A stretch of 60,000 nucleotides of DNA from Owenia fusiformis (taxonomy: Eukaryota > Annelida > Polychaeta > Sabellida > Oweniidae), in assembly GCA_903813345.2 (NCBI GenBank), contig CAIIXF020000004.1:1468513-1528512 (forward strand), given 5' to 3'. Shown piece after piece: positions 11,171 through 21,738 of the stretch (positions within the stretch are counted from its first letter, which is position 1; the number at the start of each line of letters is the position of its first letter). The notes under the pieces are model-generated. The model saw nothing but the letters and a program-made list of their open reading frames with translations. It made no database searches and was not told the DNA's origin. A program made the translations under genes and the position numbers.

Positions 11171-12462
11171 ATGTAAAAAGGGTTTATCTCTCTTAATTGG
11201 GTTTTACACAATTTCAATGCTCAAAGCAATCACCAAATGAAGTCATTTAAAGAAAAATACTTTAAAACCATTTTTTATTTAATTTTAATAATATACCCCT
11301 CCCAGTCTGGTAGGGGTGGGGGTCAGAGGCTAAAAAATCCATGAAGACCACCCCAAATCACTTGCCCTGAAATCATTTTTTACTCATATCATATGATTCT
11401 ACAACTGTGCCAAGTTTGTTGCTTTCCTGAAAAAGCCGAACAAAAAAAAGGACATCTGACCCCGCTAATAATGAAAGGTGTATACCATTTGAGGTATGAG
11501 CTTCATGTAAACGTACTTCTAAACTGAGACTAATATAGATTTTATGATCACTGTGATGATGGTCTCAGCTTTGGCAATGGTCAGATTTTTCCACTTTCTG
11601 AAAAATACGTTACCTCTCACCTTGTGGTATGGCATTGGTCTAGTAGTTACACATATCCTTACTATGAGGCTGTTCTGGATTGTTTTCCTTTAAGACCTTA
11701 AAGATCGGGGCTCTAGACATTTTCAATGGCCTTGGTCTTATATCTGGACATTTGGTATGGCATTGGTCCTATATTGGACAATTGGTATGGCTTTTAGAAA
11801 TTATGTTGGTTGGTATGGGGTCACATTTAAATTTGACAGATCGGTATGGGAACATATTGATATATGAGGGTTTAGCCTAGGACCCCAGCCGAATTTTGTG
11901 TACAATAAGCTTGTTAGTCTAGCTACAAGACCCTGTGACACAATTTGTTAGAATAGATAATAACAGGGTCTTGAAGCAAGACTATAAGCTTGTATTCTCA
12001 AATGCAAATAACGGCTACCGCGTCGATTGCAATTTTAATGGCAAACTCATTTAAATATGAAGAGTACCTGTCTTGTATCCCGGTAGCTGATTAGCTAATT
12101 CACGGATTAATTTATGAAAATTAATAAGTTAATCCGGTAGCCGACAGCTATAGTTGTACTCGCGAATACAAGTTAAGAGTAAACAACTCGTTTTCGAGAC
12201 CAGTGTTTTATTTTCATTTACAAAATTGTATTTCGTGGCAAATTGATCGCTATTTTCAAAATGCAATGTTCATTGCTCGTAAACATTTTTTTCATACGAC
12301 AAGACGCCTACCTAATGGTTTTTAAAGCAGCTAATCAAACTTGAAATATAATGTCATGTATGAGTGATTTCGCAACATTAGGTAATCAATTAGTCAAAGG
12401 AAAAACTAACAATTGAATCAGAAAAGGAGTTGGTGGATATATGTAGCAGATTCAGTTGTCAT
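11171..12462. other. Non-coding, small hairpins
   Basis: An inverted repeat spans 11906-11992 (caagaccctgt and acagggtcttg as inner arms, aagcttgttagtct-like outer arms). Around 11625-11850 the words ggtatggcattggt and ggtatgg recur. Nothing coding was seen before the ATG at 12463. Confidence 0.45.
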
Positions 12463-12586
12463 ATGACGGGCATTATGAGAGGATCATCTCTTCAAGTCTT
12501 TACTCTTTTGCTGATTATCAGTGTGTGTTTGGGCGTTTGGGACTGCCCGAAAAAAATCGATGAAAAATTAAAACAATGTGGAGTAG
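12463..12586 (+). CDS. WxxW gene exon 1, signal peptide
   Basis: ATG at 12463 starts MTGIMRGSSLQVFTLLLL; a second in-frame ATG at codon 5 could also serve. It ends one base into a codon before gtatgt, the same phase as exon 1 of both CILP-like genes. Confidence 0.82.
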
Positions 12587-15500
12587 GTATGTAACTAAAC
12601 TTTCATTATGATATTAATACATATTCATTCTAAACGCATTCAATTATCCGAATAGTATTTTTGGTTAATCTAAAAACCGGACTTGTAATAGACATATAAT
12701 TTCACATGCAAGCTTCATGTGTATGTTCTTTTCAAAACCTTATAAATCTGATTCTACACTCTTCAGCCGAATAAATGTAAATTTTAACGCCAAATTTATC
12801 ATTGTAACATGAATAGAAGCTATGAATTAGATATATTTTTTTGTCATATTTTCCACAGCCATTTAGAAAAGGCATACCAGATCGATCAATAAGTTCACTG
12901 AAAATGCTCTCATTTCAAATATTCTAATAATTTTCCCATAAAATTTTCACACAATGTGCAAAGAATACTTTCTGATTGATTCTTAAAATATCAGCATCTC
13001 TTATTTGATTGGTCAAAAAGGGTTACTATGGTAAATTGACTTTTGGGTAGCCGGGGGACTTTTTACGTCACATTATTCATTAGAAAAACATCAGAATAGA
13101 AGCCAATTTATGAGTATATCACATGAATTTATGCGCTTTCTACTTGTACATGAAAACTTGTTTGAATGGCAATCTTGACTGCAGTCGAAAGTAGTTTCAT
13201 TGTTCCATAAAGTGCACCTCTTAGCTGATCCTTCATCCTAGTGAAAACAGCAAAATCAAGGATTGTCTCATCTGGAGAGTATGTAACTTGGGGCAGATTT
13301 GCCATTTATTTTCAAAATTTTGCCAGTTATTTGTGATGCTTTCCTGCACAAAATTACCAGTGTGATCGGCTCTGGCATTATCCCTTTTATTTATTATGAA
13401 TGGAAAAATTTAGAGTTTGGCTGAATGGTTAAGTTTTAATCAACTTACCATAGCATTACTCTTTGTAGTTTTCTGGTTCACTGGTACAGCATTGACTAGC
13501 ACGATTTTAGAAATGTTCGTGATAATAATGAACATCAATTTTCTCTCAGAACATTTGTAATTTGAATACCAATAGATGAGAGATAGAGATAGCGATGCTT
13601 ATGTTTTAAGAATCAATCGGAAAGTAATTTTTATACTATTGTATGAAAATTTCATGATAAAATATCTCTATGCCTCTAGTCAGATCGACTAACAAAACAA
13701 GCTTTTTTGGGGTTGTCGAGTTGGCCGAGAGGGCTTGAGCGCCAGCATGTTTAGGCTAGGCGATAGGGGCCGTAACCACGAGATTGCGAGTTCGAGACAC
13801 GTGTGCTCCTTGCATTTAAAATGAGAGCACATTTCCGTGAACTCATTGAACGACCTGGTATTTTCAATAAAAAGTAAGAAAAAATTCAAACAGGAGTTGT
13901 GACAGATATTTAATTTTGCATGGTCTCATGTGTGTATCCTTTTTATTATTTATATATAGTGATGGTGACATGGACTGACTGGTTCAGCAGAGACGACCCG
14001 ATGGATGGAGTTGAAAATGAAGACCTTGCTGGTCAAGTTAAGGTAATTAAAATGTATTCACTTTCTGCGAGGCATTCCATTTTCCTTTCCGACCAAACAA
14101 AATGGAATGTGACGTACTGAGTGTCAAGCTTTTTATTGGAATGTATTTAATAAAAACCCTTCGATCTTCGATTTCTCAGTCCAGTCCCGTTCTTTCTAGT
14201 TTATGGGTGTACATGATTATAATTCAAAGCCAGAAATGACGGCGATTTTATGACGTCAATATGTCGGATATTTTACATTTTCATCGTGTTTCATCTCTAA
14301 ACGAGCAATTTCAAATGATCTTGATAGACAGTACATTTCTTCTGTTCTTCTCCAAATTTTAAATTAATAGATATGATGATACTTATTACAGTACTCAAAG
14401 GTGATTTTTTAGTAAAGTGTTTGGGATATGGTCTTTCATAGCCTTAGTTTATGAGTTTAAAGTGTATAATTTTTTCAATTTAATTTTCGTTGCGGAATAT
14501 GTCATGTACGAATTTGTATATATCGTGTTTTCCGCAAATCACCGTAGCACAGTGGTAGGCTATTTGATGTTCATAGGCTAGTGGATGTAAAGAATGCAAC
14601 AAGAGCAAGATTTAAGAACGCGATAAATTCAGTTCTGTACACTTATTTGAATTTCTTTCTAAATGACGTCTAACGTCTCATTGTGTCAGATTTTGCACTA
14701 TTCCGTGCCTGTTTTCCTATAAATGTTCAGTGTACAGAAATCATTTAACATTACAAAATTAACACCACTTATAGATAAATATTTTTCTTTACATCGAAAA
14801 ATAGCCTTTTTGTTGCTTTTCCGCTAGATTTGAAAAGGTTCATGCTAAAAAATATGTTTTTTGTCTATGATGATGACATAAAAGATGCGACAAGGATAAA
14901 CCAATAAAACCACAATATATTTTTAAATCCCCGACAACTTAAACCCTTAGCAAATTCATCTCTTAACAAATGTGGGGTAAAAGAAATAATCCATTTTAGT
15001 GAAAAAGAGGTGAAAGCGGCATTATGAAATTAATATAATACTAGTAATTAGCCCATGCAACGCATGGGCTCATTGTTCTTTTTCGTGATACCAAGGAGTA
15101 ATACAATGCACTCGCCCGCGGGCAGTTAAAAAATTAGCCCTGTTTGTAATATGAATAAGTACCCAGTCGAAGTTGAAGGGTTTTTATTAAAATACATTCC
15201 AAAAGGTTCGTGACACATAGTAGGCTTAAGTCGGAGGTCGAAAAAAATCTAGGCATGATTGATTCTTGTTGAATTTTGAAATGTTGAGCTATACAGGGTG
15301 GGCCAAAAAACGCCACTTGATATTTAATCACAGGGCCAAATGGGTTGTGTGGATTGATTGTTATTGCATTCATTTTCTATTCTAGTTTAGTCTAAATTGC
15401 AACATATTATGTATTGTTTGGAATATTTCAGTATATTTCAAAATACTACGTATATGGGGCCCAGGAAACTGGGCATGTAAGATATGGCTGCAATGCTATA

Positions 15501-17818
15501 TATGCAATGTCGATGTGGAAAAGCCAGTCGGTCATATAGCTCAGTGGTAGAGCAATCGCCTGGAAAGCGAGGGGCCGTGGGTTCGATCCCCGCATCAGCA
15601 CGATCAGCACAGGATTTTATTCTGTGTTTTCATTAGGGATGTTTCAGCTATTCGGAATCTGAAAGTGAGCTTTACAGGGAAAGTGAAAGTCAGATTTCAG
15701 GGGTCATGTCATAAGTTCAGTTGCATTAAACGTTTATTATAACTGATAAATCAATAGTTTCAAAGTTAAAAACATCAATGTGCTTTTTAGCGAATATAGC
15801 AACATAAAATAATTTCAAGATGCTTTTATTTGTTATTCGCTGCGGATTACATTTATTAGAAATATGACACAAAGTATATTCTCTTGTACTGAATATTACA
15901 TGTATTGATAGAACAGTTGATTGAGCAGTTTAAGTAGTTTCAAAGAGATTAACCCTCCTTATACTAAGACCGGCACACAATTCTGTGAGCTTTGCCAGAT
16001 GTTGTCGTGGGTGGCGAAAAAGTGTACCTATAACCTTAAAAACCTTGATGTGACCAATCACATGCTCTACATAACTCCGCCTACTCCCAATTTTTCTGTT
16101 TAGCCGCTTACATTTTTTACGTAAATTTAGGGGTTTTATGCGTATTTCAGAACTTTTATACTTCCTAAGGAGTGGATATCGACATGGATATATTTTATCA
16201 GCTAAAAGTCTACAGTCTTCAGGGAATACTAAAGGTCCCCCGGGCCCAATATTTGCCATATAGCCAAATGTTTGTGCATCATTCATATGACCTAAAAAGC
16301 CACTATGGACATAACGAAGGTCATTGTTATTATCTACTATTAGTTGGGTATGCATACAATGGCTTCCTCTATTTCCAGAGTAAAAAAGTGCTTGGGGTTC
16401 ATTTTCTGGCCTGTTAATTTCATGGGATGTTCCATCAATAGAGCCAATTGCAAATGGGAGATCATTCCAATTATTCCTCATTGCATTCCATTCTTCAAGA
16501 GATGGCCAGCGTACATTGGATGCATATACATGTAGTTCCCATAATATTGGCCAAATGTCATTAATGACTCGTGACACAGTTGTAATGCTAACATCGAACA
16601 TCAGGGAGAGTAGAGGATAACAAGGGTACGATCTCAGCCAGATCAATGTCAGGAGTAGTCTATTGTGAGGTGACATGTTATGTCGCATACCAAAAGTTCT
16701 AGGCAGAAAATTACCAACCATCTCATGAAACGTATTAACTGTTTTACCAACAGTTTCAAAAAACTCATATGGGTGTTTTTCAAATAATCCAAGGACATCT
16801 CGTCCTTGCCAATTGTTGTTATCTGCGCCCAATCTGTTACGAAAATTTAACAACGGATCTGGAGGAGGCGCCAATAAAAACAATAGGGTTGGAATTATCT
16901 CACCTTGAAGGCCTTCTGGTGGTGGTGCAGCTAGAAACATAAGCAATGCAACTAATGCATGCTTCTCTCTTAGGCTCAAAGTGCGCATTCTACTGAAAAT
17001 ACAATCATAAAAATACTTCACTATTTTTGACATTCTCCCTGAACAAATTGCCTAAACAACTCAGGATCTATTTCAAAAGCTTCAATGGGTATATAGTATG
17101 AGAGTAGACTATATATAGTATTTGTATGTATACAATACATTCATTGAAGAATTTAATACTATTCATATAAATCAAACACTTATTGCCTTCTTCATTGATG
17201 TTCACTCTCCACAGGAATTGACTGTAAAATGTCGGAACAGAAAGGTATGTATTCATTATTGTTTATGATTCTCTTGATAATAATTGAGTCTAGATAAGTA
17301 AATATGTATTTGTTTACCTGATTATTGTAGAGTTTACATGAAAATATGGAACTGATGACCGTATACAGGAAGAATCAAACCATATCGTCCAAAATCTAAA
17401 CCCTTATGACACGACCCCTGAAATCTGACTTTCACTTTCCCTGTAAAGCTCACTTTCAGATTCCGAATAGCTGAAACATCCCTAATAACCATAATAGTAT
17501 TCACAAATAGGTGAATCATACCTGTGATGTACTTAGTAGGTCCGTTTTGTCTTTCAGAATATGTCACTAATGTGTCAGACTTCCAGACTAGGGGCCCAGT
17601 GTAGAGTCAAAAATACTGACAATTATGTTGTCAGTGGGGCGGATACATTCGGAGAAGTAAAACTAAAGTTTCCATGGCTGTGCGTTCCAGACAGAGGTCT
17701 AAGATGTCTGAACAGTGAGCAAGATCCTGGTGTAACATGTCCAGATTTTGAAATTCGTTATCTTTGCCCGGACAGATTGCCATATACTGGATCGATGAGC
17801 AGTAGACAAGATGATTAA
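12463..17818 (+). CDS. Small secreted WxxW-domain protein
   Basis: Three exons, 12463-12586, 13960-14042 and 17558-17818, give a 155-residue protein. Residues 1-24 form a signal peptide (basic MRGSS, then FTLLLLISVCLG). After it comes a WxxW domain of the mucin-2/CILP type: WTDWFSRDDP, CQTSRLGAQCRV, GLRCLN and FEIRYLCPD. In vertebrates this domain occurs in mucins and in CILP, so an extracellular or mucus role is plausible but not shown. Exon order, the phase-1 and phase-0 introns and exon sizes match the first three exons of the two CILP-like genes at 21.7-38.5 kb, but here the chain stops after the domain. Intron 1 holds a mariner remnant and intron 2 a Harbinger element. A poly-A signal lies about 40 bases past the stop. 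Splicing was read by eye. Confidence 0.82.
12877..13858 (-). mobile_element. Mariner-family transposon remnant in intron 1
   Basis: The ends are CCAGATCGATCAATAAGTTC and its near-complement ending CGACCTGG, each bordered by TA, the mariner target. Inner parts of the arms also pair, for example ctgattgattcttaaaatat against its complement near 13610. Minus-strand remains at about 13171-13300 read YSPDETILDFAVFTRMKDQL, recognisable as the C-terminal part of a mariner transposase. The rest is deleted or decayed. A tRNA-like SINE sits inside the right end. Confidence 0.78.
13711..13800 (+). repeat. tRNA-derived SINE head nested in the mariner remnant
   Basis: gttggccgagagggct resembles a Leu/Ser-type A box and gagttcgagac a B box, 60-70 bases apart as in a class II tRNA. 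The acceptor stem does not close, so it is not a working tRNA gene. It separates the outer 50 bp of the mariner end from the inner part, so it arrived later. Confidence 0.55.
13960..14042 (+). CDS. WxxW gene exon 2 (WTDWFSRDDP)
   Basis: Acceptor tatatatag, donor gtaatt. Enters in phase 1 and leaves in phase 0, like the 86-bp exon 2 of the CILP-like genes; this one is 83 bp. It carries the W-T-D-W signature. Confidence 0.85.
14043..15529. other. Intron 2, upstream part
   Basis: Non-coding. A perfect small hairpin, gcccatgcaacgcatgggc, lies at 15051-15070. The word tacagggtgggccaaaaa at 15293-15310 looks like the end of an IS630/mariner-type element, but no partner end is visible nearby. Confidence 0.45.
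15530..15600 (+). repeat. tRNA-derived SINE head or tRNA pseudogene
   Basis: It has a clean A box (tagctcagtggtagagc), a paired D stem, a 7-base anticodon loop ctggaaa (anticodon GGA), and a T arm with ggttcgatccc. The 5' and 3' acceptor strands do not pair, so a functional tRNA is unlikely. It lies 31 bp before the Harbinger end. Confidence 0.6.
15632..15715. repeat. Harbinger terminal inverted repeat, left
   Basis: Contains ggaatctgaaagtgagc and gggtcatgtcataag; complementary to 17403-17486 with one difference seen (gtcatgtc here, gtcgtgtc there). Confidence 0.95.
15930..17033 (-). CDS. Harbinger transposase (DDE_Tnp_4 / nuclease type)
   Basis: A 367-residue ORF with no interruption. A helix-turn-helix-like stretch, SIDVMFD-type (PLLSLMFDVSITTVSRVI), precedes the catalytic core. 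Core motifs are GSIDGTSHEI (first Asp), SGFLGHMNDAQTF, LLADKIYP (second Asp) and RSYVEHVIGHIKVFK (Glu), which together form the expected D-D-E triad. It would cut the 84-bp TIRs and move the element. The reading frame is intact, so it may be active or only recently silenced. The first Met was taken as the start; the N-terminus is hydrophobic and poorly conserved, so the true start could differ. Confidence 0.92.
   Translation of the reverse strand: MSKIVKYFYDCIFSRMRTLSLREKHALVALLMFLAAPPPEGLQGEIIPTLLFLLAPPPDPLLNFRNRLGADNNNWQGRDVLGLFEKHPYEFFETVGKTVNTFHEMVGNFLPRTFGMRHNMSPHNRLLLTLIWLRSYPCYPLLSLMFDVSITTVSRVINDIWPILWELHVYASNVRWPSLEEWNAMRNNWNDLPFAIGSIDGTSHEINRPENEPQALFYSGNRGSHCMHTQLIVDNNNDLRYVHSGFLGHMNDAQTFGYMANIGPGGPLVFPEDCRLLADKIYPCRYPLLRKYKSSEIRIKPLNLRKKCKRLNRKIGSRRSYVEHVIGHIKVFKVIGTLFRHPRQHLAKLTELCAGLSIRRVNLFETT
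17403..17486. repeat. Harbinger terminal inverted repeat, right
   Basis: Complement of the left repeat; ends gctgaaacatccctaat. Confidence 0.95.
17558..17818 (+). CDS. WxxW gene exon 3, C-terminal half of the domain
   Basis: Acceptor ctttcag at 17551-17557, stop TAA at 17816. Begins in phase 0 with NMSLMCQTSRLGAQCRV, which lines up with PCETPSAIECRTV of the CILP-like exon 3. Ends with GLRCLN, FEIRYLCPD and a short tail. Confidence 0.85.
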   Translation, partial: NMSLMCQTSRLGAQCRVKNTDNYVVSGADTFGEVKLKFPWLCVPDRGLRCLNSEQDPGVTCPDFEIRYLCPDRLPYTGSMSSRQDD

Positions 17819-17858
17819 GTACTTGAGTTGTATTACTTTTGTTTTTGTTTGAGCGTGC

Positions 17859-17864
17859 AATAAA
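17859..17864 (+). promoter_or_regulatory. Poly-A signal of the WxxW gene
   Basis: AATAAA, 40 bases after the stop codon, in a T/G-rich context. Confidence 0.7.
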
Positions 17865-19195
17865 GTTTCTTACGATGTTACCTAAGTGTTATTGATTATC
17901 GACACAACATGTTAAGAACGAAAAAGTTGACATATCATTTTCTTCCCGAAAATAGTCACTGAATCGTGTCGCAAATGAGACAAGGGCCGTTTAAATCCCA
18001 TTAGTTGCAATTTAGTTTTGTGTTGTGTTCTACGCTTTTATCGTCCCCTTGGCACTCGTGTCTGCATGTATTCTAGTGGGTGCAGTTTGTATACGTGTAA
18101 CAGTACATACAGCCCCTGATTTATCTATATGAACTAACTTTTATGATGAATTTTCATACCTGTAATGAAAATAATCATGTATGTTTTAAATGGTGACATT
18201 TTGCACGTCAGATCATCATTTAAATATCAATATTAACAGTGTTTTAAAAAGGAAGTGTTGCTGAGTGCGATGTTAATAATATGTTTCAAAGTTTCAAATA
18301 ATGTTTACTGCAAAATGAAACGTTATGTCCTGCAATAAAGTTCGTCCTCCGATCATAGTGCTCCTGGCATCAGCCTTCAAGGTTTCCTCCATGTGGCTAT
18401 ATGTGGTAAATTCAAACTGTGTGCATGGGGTCTTTAGAAAAGGTAAACATACATGGACAGAACCATAGGAGACAGGTTACCTGAAAAAGAAGATAGATAT
18501 AATATCTCTAGTCAAAAAAGGATCGTCAGAGAGGTACAAAATGTATTTGCCTACCCCGGCAAAAATCAGCTCTGAGGTGACAATTACTGCATGCCCAGCC
18601 TTCATTCAAGGCTGATTTTGTAGAAACAGATCTGTCGATCCTTCTACATGGGAGTTTTTACCCTAAAGATACATGCTCGAGTATAAATCCATCAGATTCT
18701 ACCCCCAAGAATGTCCATTTCAACTGTACATCAACCGCGTGAGGAAATAAAACAAATCCGTACTTCACCTACAATTCACTTATTACTTGGATTATTATGC
18801 TGTCATTTTTACATCAGCATGTACATTTGTTGAGAAATTAATATATCGTAGTGTTAGTAAAATCAACTCACGATTCAAGTAGTATTTCTTGTAAAATTAC
18901 TGCTTTCGAAATACTATAAACGTTTACCACTTAAGCAAATACATACTGCCTTAGTTCATGTCCCTATTCACTCATTTGATGCAGTTCGTGTTTTTCAGTC
19001 AATATGGAGTTTAAGCTTGCATATAAAATCGAAACGCCAACCTATACGTATGGCCAATCGCCCATACAAATGCATCGCTCAAATAGTTTCCTCTCACGTG
19101 TAGGTTGTGAAAAACATTGCAAGCCTTAACTCCCCATTTATCATCCCACCACACGAAGTTCGTAGTCATAAAGAAAAGCCGTCTGTTTGTTCATT
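17865..19195. other. Intergenic, downstream of CILP-like A
   Basis: No gene seen. Contains one half of a segmental duplication (18128-18430) and, at about 18945-19010, a single copy of the tactgccttagttcatgtcc word that seeds both nearby tandem arrays. Confidence 0.5.
18128..18430. repeat. Segmental duplicate, copy 1
   Basis: Resembles 27767-28040 in the same orientation, for example aacttttatgatg, attttgcacgtcag and ttaataatatgttt in the same order. Both copies lie 2-3.5 kb downstream of a CILP-like gene, so they mark the tandem gene duplication. Confidence 0.7.
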
Positions 19196-19199
19196 CGTG

Positions 19200-19995
19200 A
19201 GTTCTTCGTTTATCTGGGTAAAAACTCAAATACCGCTTGACGGATTCGGTTCAAATTGTAATATTGCTGCTAGTTTTACAATGGCCTTCATTTTTTCAAA
19301 GAAATGTATTCTTCGGTAACTCAAATACCAGTTGACGGATTTGCTTCAGATTTTATATGCTGATACCAATGAAGATGGGAGATCAGCTCAAGAAGCTGCT
19401 CAATCAGCTCAATTAACTGCTTAATTTTAAGGTGGATTTTAGTCCAAATTTTATAGACCAATATTCACCGGCAAATGCTGAAGCAGGGTTTTTCAATATG
19501 CTTGCTCATTTCAAATGGCCGCCATTCTTCATAAAAATAAAATGTTCGATAACTCAAATAGCAGTTTATGGTTTGGTTAAAATGTTATATCTTGCAGCTT
19601 TAGGGACATGGGACTGCTCGGGAAGGAATTTTAAAGATGGCTGTTCCATTCAAAATGACTGAAATTTTTCATGAAAATGTCATTTTTTAATACTAGTTAT
19701 AGGATTTGTTTAGAGACTAATGTCATTAGAAGGGATTCCCAATATGACCACTCAATTCAAAATGGCAGCCATTTTTTGTTAAAAATGTAATCTTTGATCA
19801 CTTAAATACCAACTTTCAGATTTGATCCAGGTTTTATGTGCCAATTCTTATTAGCATAGGACAAGAATGATCAAGAATGACTAATTGTGGTCAAGAATTT
19901 AAAATGGTTACAATTTTCGGGAAAATTATGATTTTTTATAACACAAATACCATGCAGTTACTAGATTTGGTCTAACTTTATTTTTGCTATAATGT
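19200..19995. repeat. Degenerate tandem repeat
   Basis: An actcaaatacc-type word followed by a gacggatttg-like stretch recurs at about 19215, 19319, 19553, 19800 and 19940, often with an aaatggcngccatttt block between. The spacing is irregular (104-247 bp). An old, decayed array. Confidence 0.55.
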
Positions 19996-20084
19996 AATGT
20001 CCAAAAGATATTTGATAAAACAGGTTCTGATTCGAGAATATCCCTGGAGTTGCTTTTTTCTAGTATTCAGTTCTGAAATGGTTT

Positions 20085-21010
20085 TTCTCTTGAGTAAATA
20101 AATTTTGCCATAGTACATGTCCACTTTTAGTCATTTTGATGCAGTATAAGGCGTTCTCCTCGTCAATATCATTTCTATAGTGTTCTCCAGGGATATCTTA
20201 CACTTTATTTTCAATTCCGAGTAACTGCCATAGTTCATGTCCAGTTTTATTCATTTTGATGCAGTATAAGGCGTTTTTCCCCTCAATATCATTTCTATAG
20301 TGTTCTATAGGGATATCTTACAATTTATTTTCAATTCTAAATAAACAAAGTTTTTGTCTTGAGTACATAAATTCTGCCATAGTACGTGTCCACGTGCACT
20401 TTTAGTCTTTTGATGTAGTATAAGGCGTTCTTCTCGTCAATAACATTTCTATAGTGTTCTACAGGGATACGTTACAATTCATTTTAAATTCTGAATAAAA
20501 TTTATGTCTTGAGTAAATAAATACTGCCATAGTACATGTCCACTTTTAGTCAGTTTGATGCAGTATAAGGCGTTCTTCCCGTCAATATGATTTCTATAGT
20601 GTTCTATAGGGATATCTTACAATTTATTTTCAATTCTAAATAAACAAAGATTCTGTCTTGAGTACATAAATACTGCCATAGTACGTGTCCACTTTTAGTC
20701 ATTTTGATGCAGTATAAGGCGTTCTTCTCGTCAATAACATTTCTATAGTGTTCTATAGGGATATCTTACAATTTATTTTCAATTCTAAATAAACAAAGAT
20801 TCTGTCTTGAGTACATAAATACTGCCATAGTACGTGTCCACTTTTAGTCATTTTGATGCAGTATAAGGCGTTCTTCTCGTCAATATCATTTCTATAGTGT
20901 TCTACAGGGATTTCTCACAATTATTTTCAAATCTGAATTGAAACAAAGTTTCTGTCTTGAGTAAATAAATTCCGCCATAGTACATGTCCATTTTAGTCAT
21001 TTTAATGCAA
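20085..21010. repeat. Tandem array, ~148-bp unit, about 7 copies
   Basis: The word gccatagtacatgtcc starts units at about 20107, 20226, 20377, 20525, 20673, 20821 and 20972. Each full unit contains gatgcagtataaggcgttc, tttctatagtgttct and cagggatatcttacaa-type blocks. Downstream of CILP-like A. No coding frame. Confidence 0.88.
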
Positions 21011-21097
21011 TATTAATAATCCGCCGCTGATCCTGATTTATATTTGTGATAAAAATTGCAATACTTTAATTTTGGAATACGTTTCGAATTTTGATGA

Positions 21098-21633
21098 AAG
21101 GATCGGTAGCGATATGGTGAAATAAATTAAACACATTTTTTCTTCAAGTAGTCATGAAAAATCTACGCATCGTCAATTCTAAAGTCGATTTTGAATCTTA
21201 ACAATTTAGTTAGAAAAATATATATCTTCTATTGTTTTAGAAAACACATCAGACAGTGTATTTTGTTCTTGGTACCATATGTTCTATTCGAACTTTTATA
21301 TATACTTTTATTAATCACTTTAATTCAAGTTCATTTTCAATGTGTCTTGTTATGTGTCATGTTACAATGAACATAAACAAAGATAATCAATTAACATTTA
21401 TGTTGAACTTTTATCAATAGAATAAAAGGTACACTTTAACTTTATTTTTTGGGGGCATCTATTATATATTTTCTAGATGACTTTCCTTTGTATAACTACA
21501 ATATTGAGAGATTTGAGTACATGGTGTAAATTGTTGTCAATCGTTGACCATTACAATAGATGAAATTGTTTTGAATAATTGGTTAAAAAAACAATGTTGA
21601 ATTAAGTCTACCATATCTCTACCAATCCATTTC
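21098..21633. repeat. Hairpin MITE family, copy 1
   Basis: Starts aaggatcggtagcgatatgg and ends ccatatctctaccaatcc. Internal blocks tattttgttcttggtacc and caatattgagag match the copies at 28258-28735 and 37548-38287. It has no ORF. It lies just past the CILP-like A stop, so A transcripts may end within it. Confidence 0.65.
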
Positions 21634-21738
21634 TTTTTTTTTGGGTAAATAGAGTGTTCAATGTGGAGTTCATTTCGGATCAAAAGTTTCACAATTAATA
21701 TCGCATTGGATTCGTCAAAACTTGGAGCTGTTTAAGAA

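Larger units (their letters stand above)
15632..17486 (-). mobile_element. Harbinger DNA transposon in WxxW intron 2
   Basis: An 84-bp terminal inverted repeat occupies 15632-15715 and 17403-17486; one mismatch was seen. It starts attagggatgtttcagc and ends gctgaaacatccctaat. Inside is a single transposase ORF on the minus strand. Harbinger elements usually duplicate a 3-bp TWA site. Here the TA-rich borders make the exact edge ambiguous by a few bases. No Myb-like second ORF, common in the superfamily, was found in the remaining ~600 bp. Near-identical TIRs and an open ORF suggest a fairly recent insertion. Confidence 0.93.

Noticed and set aside
15293-15310. End of an IS630/mariner-type element (tacagggtgggcc)
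   Set aside because: No partner end or transposase nearby; left as a note only.
15530-15600. Functional tRNA-Ser(GGA) gene
   Set aside because: D, anticodon and T arms are fair, but the acceptor strands do not pair and there is no long variable arm.
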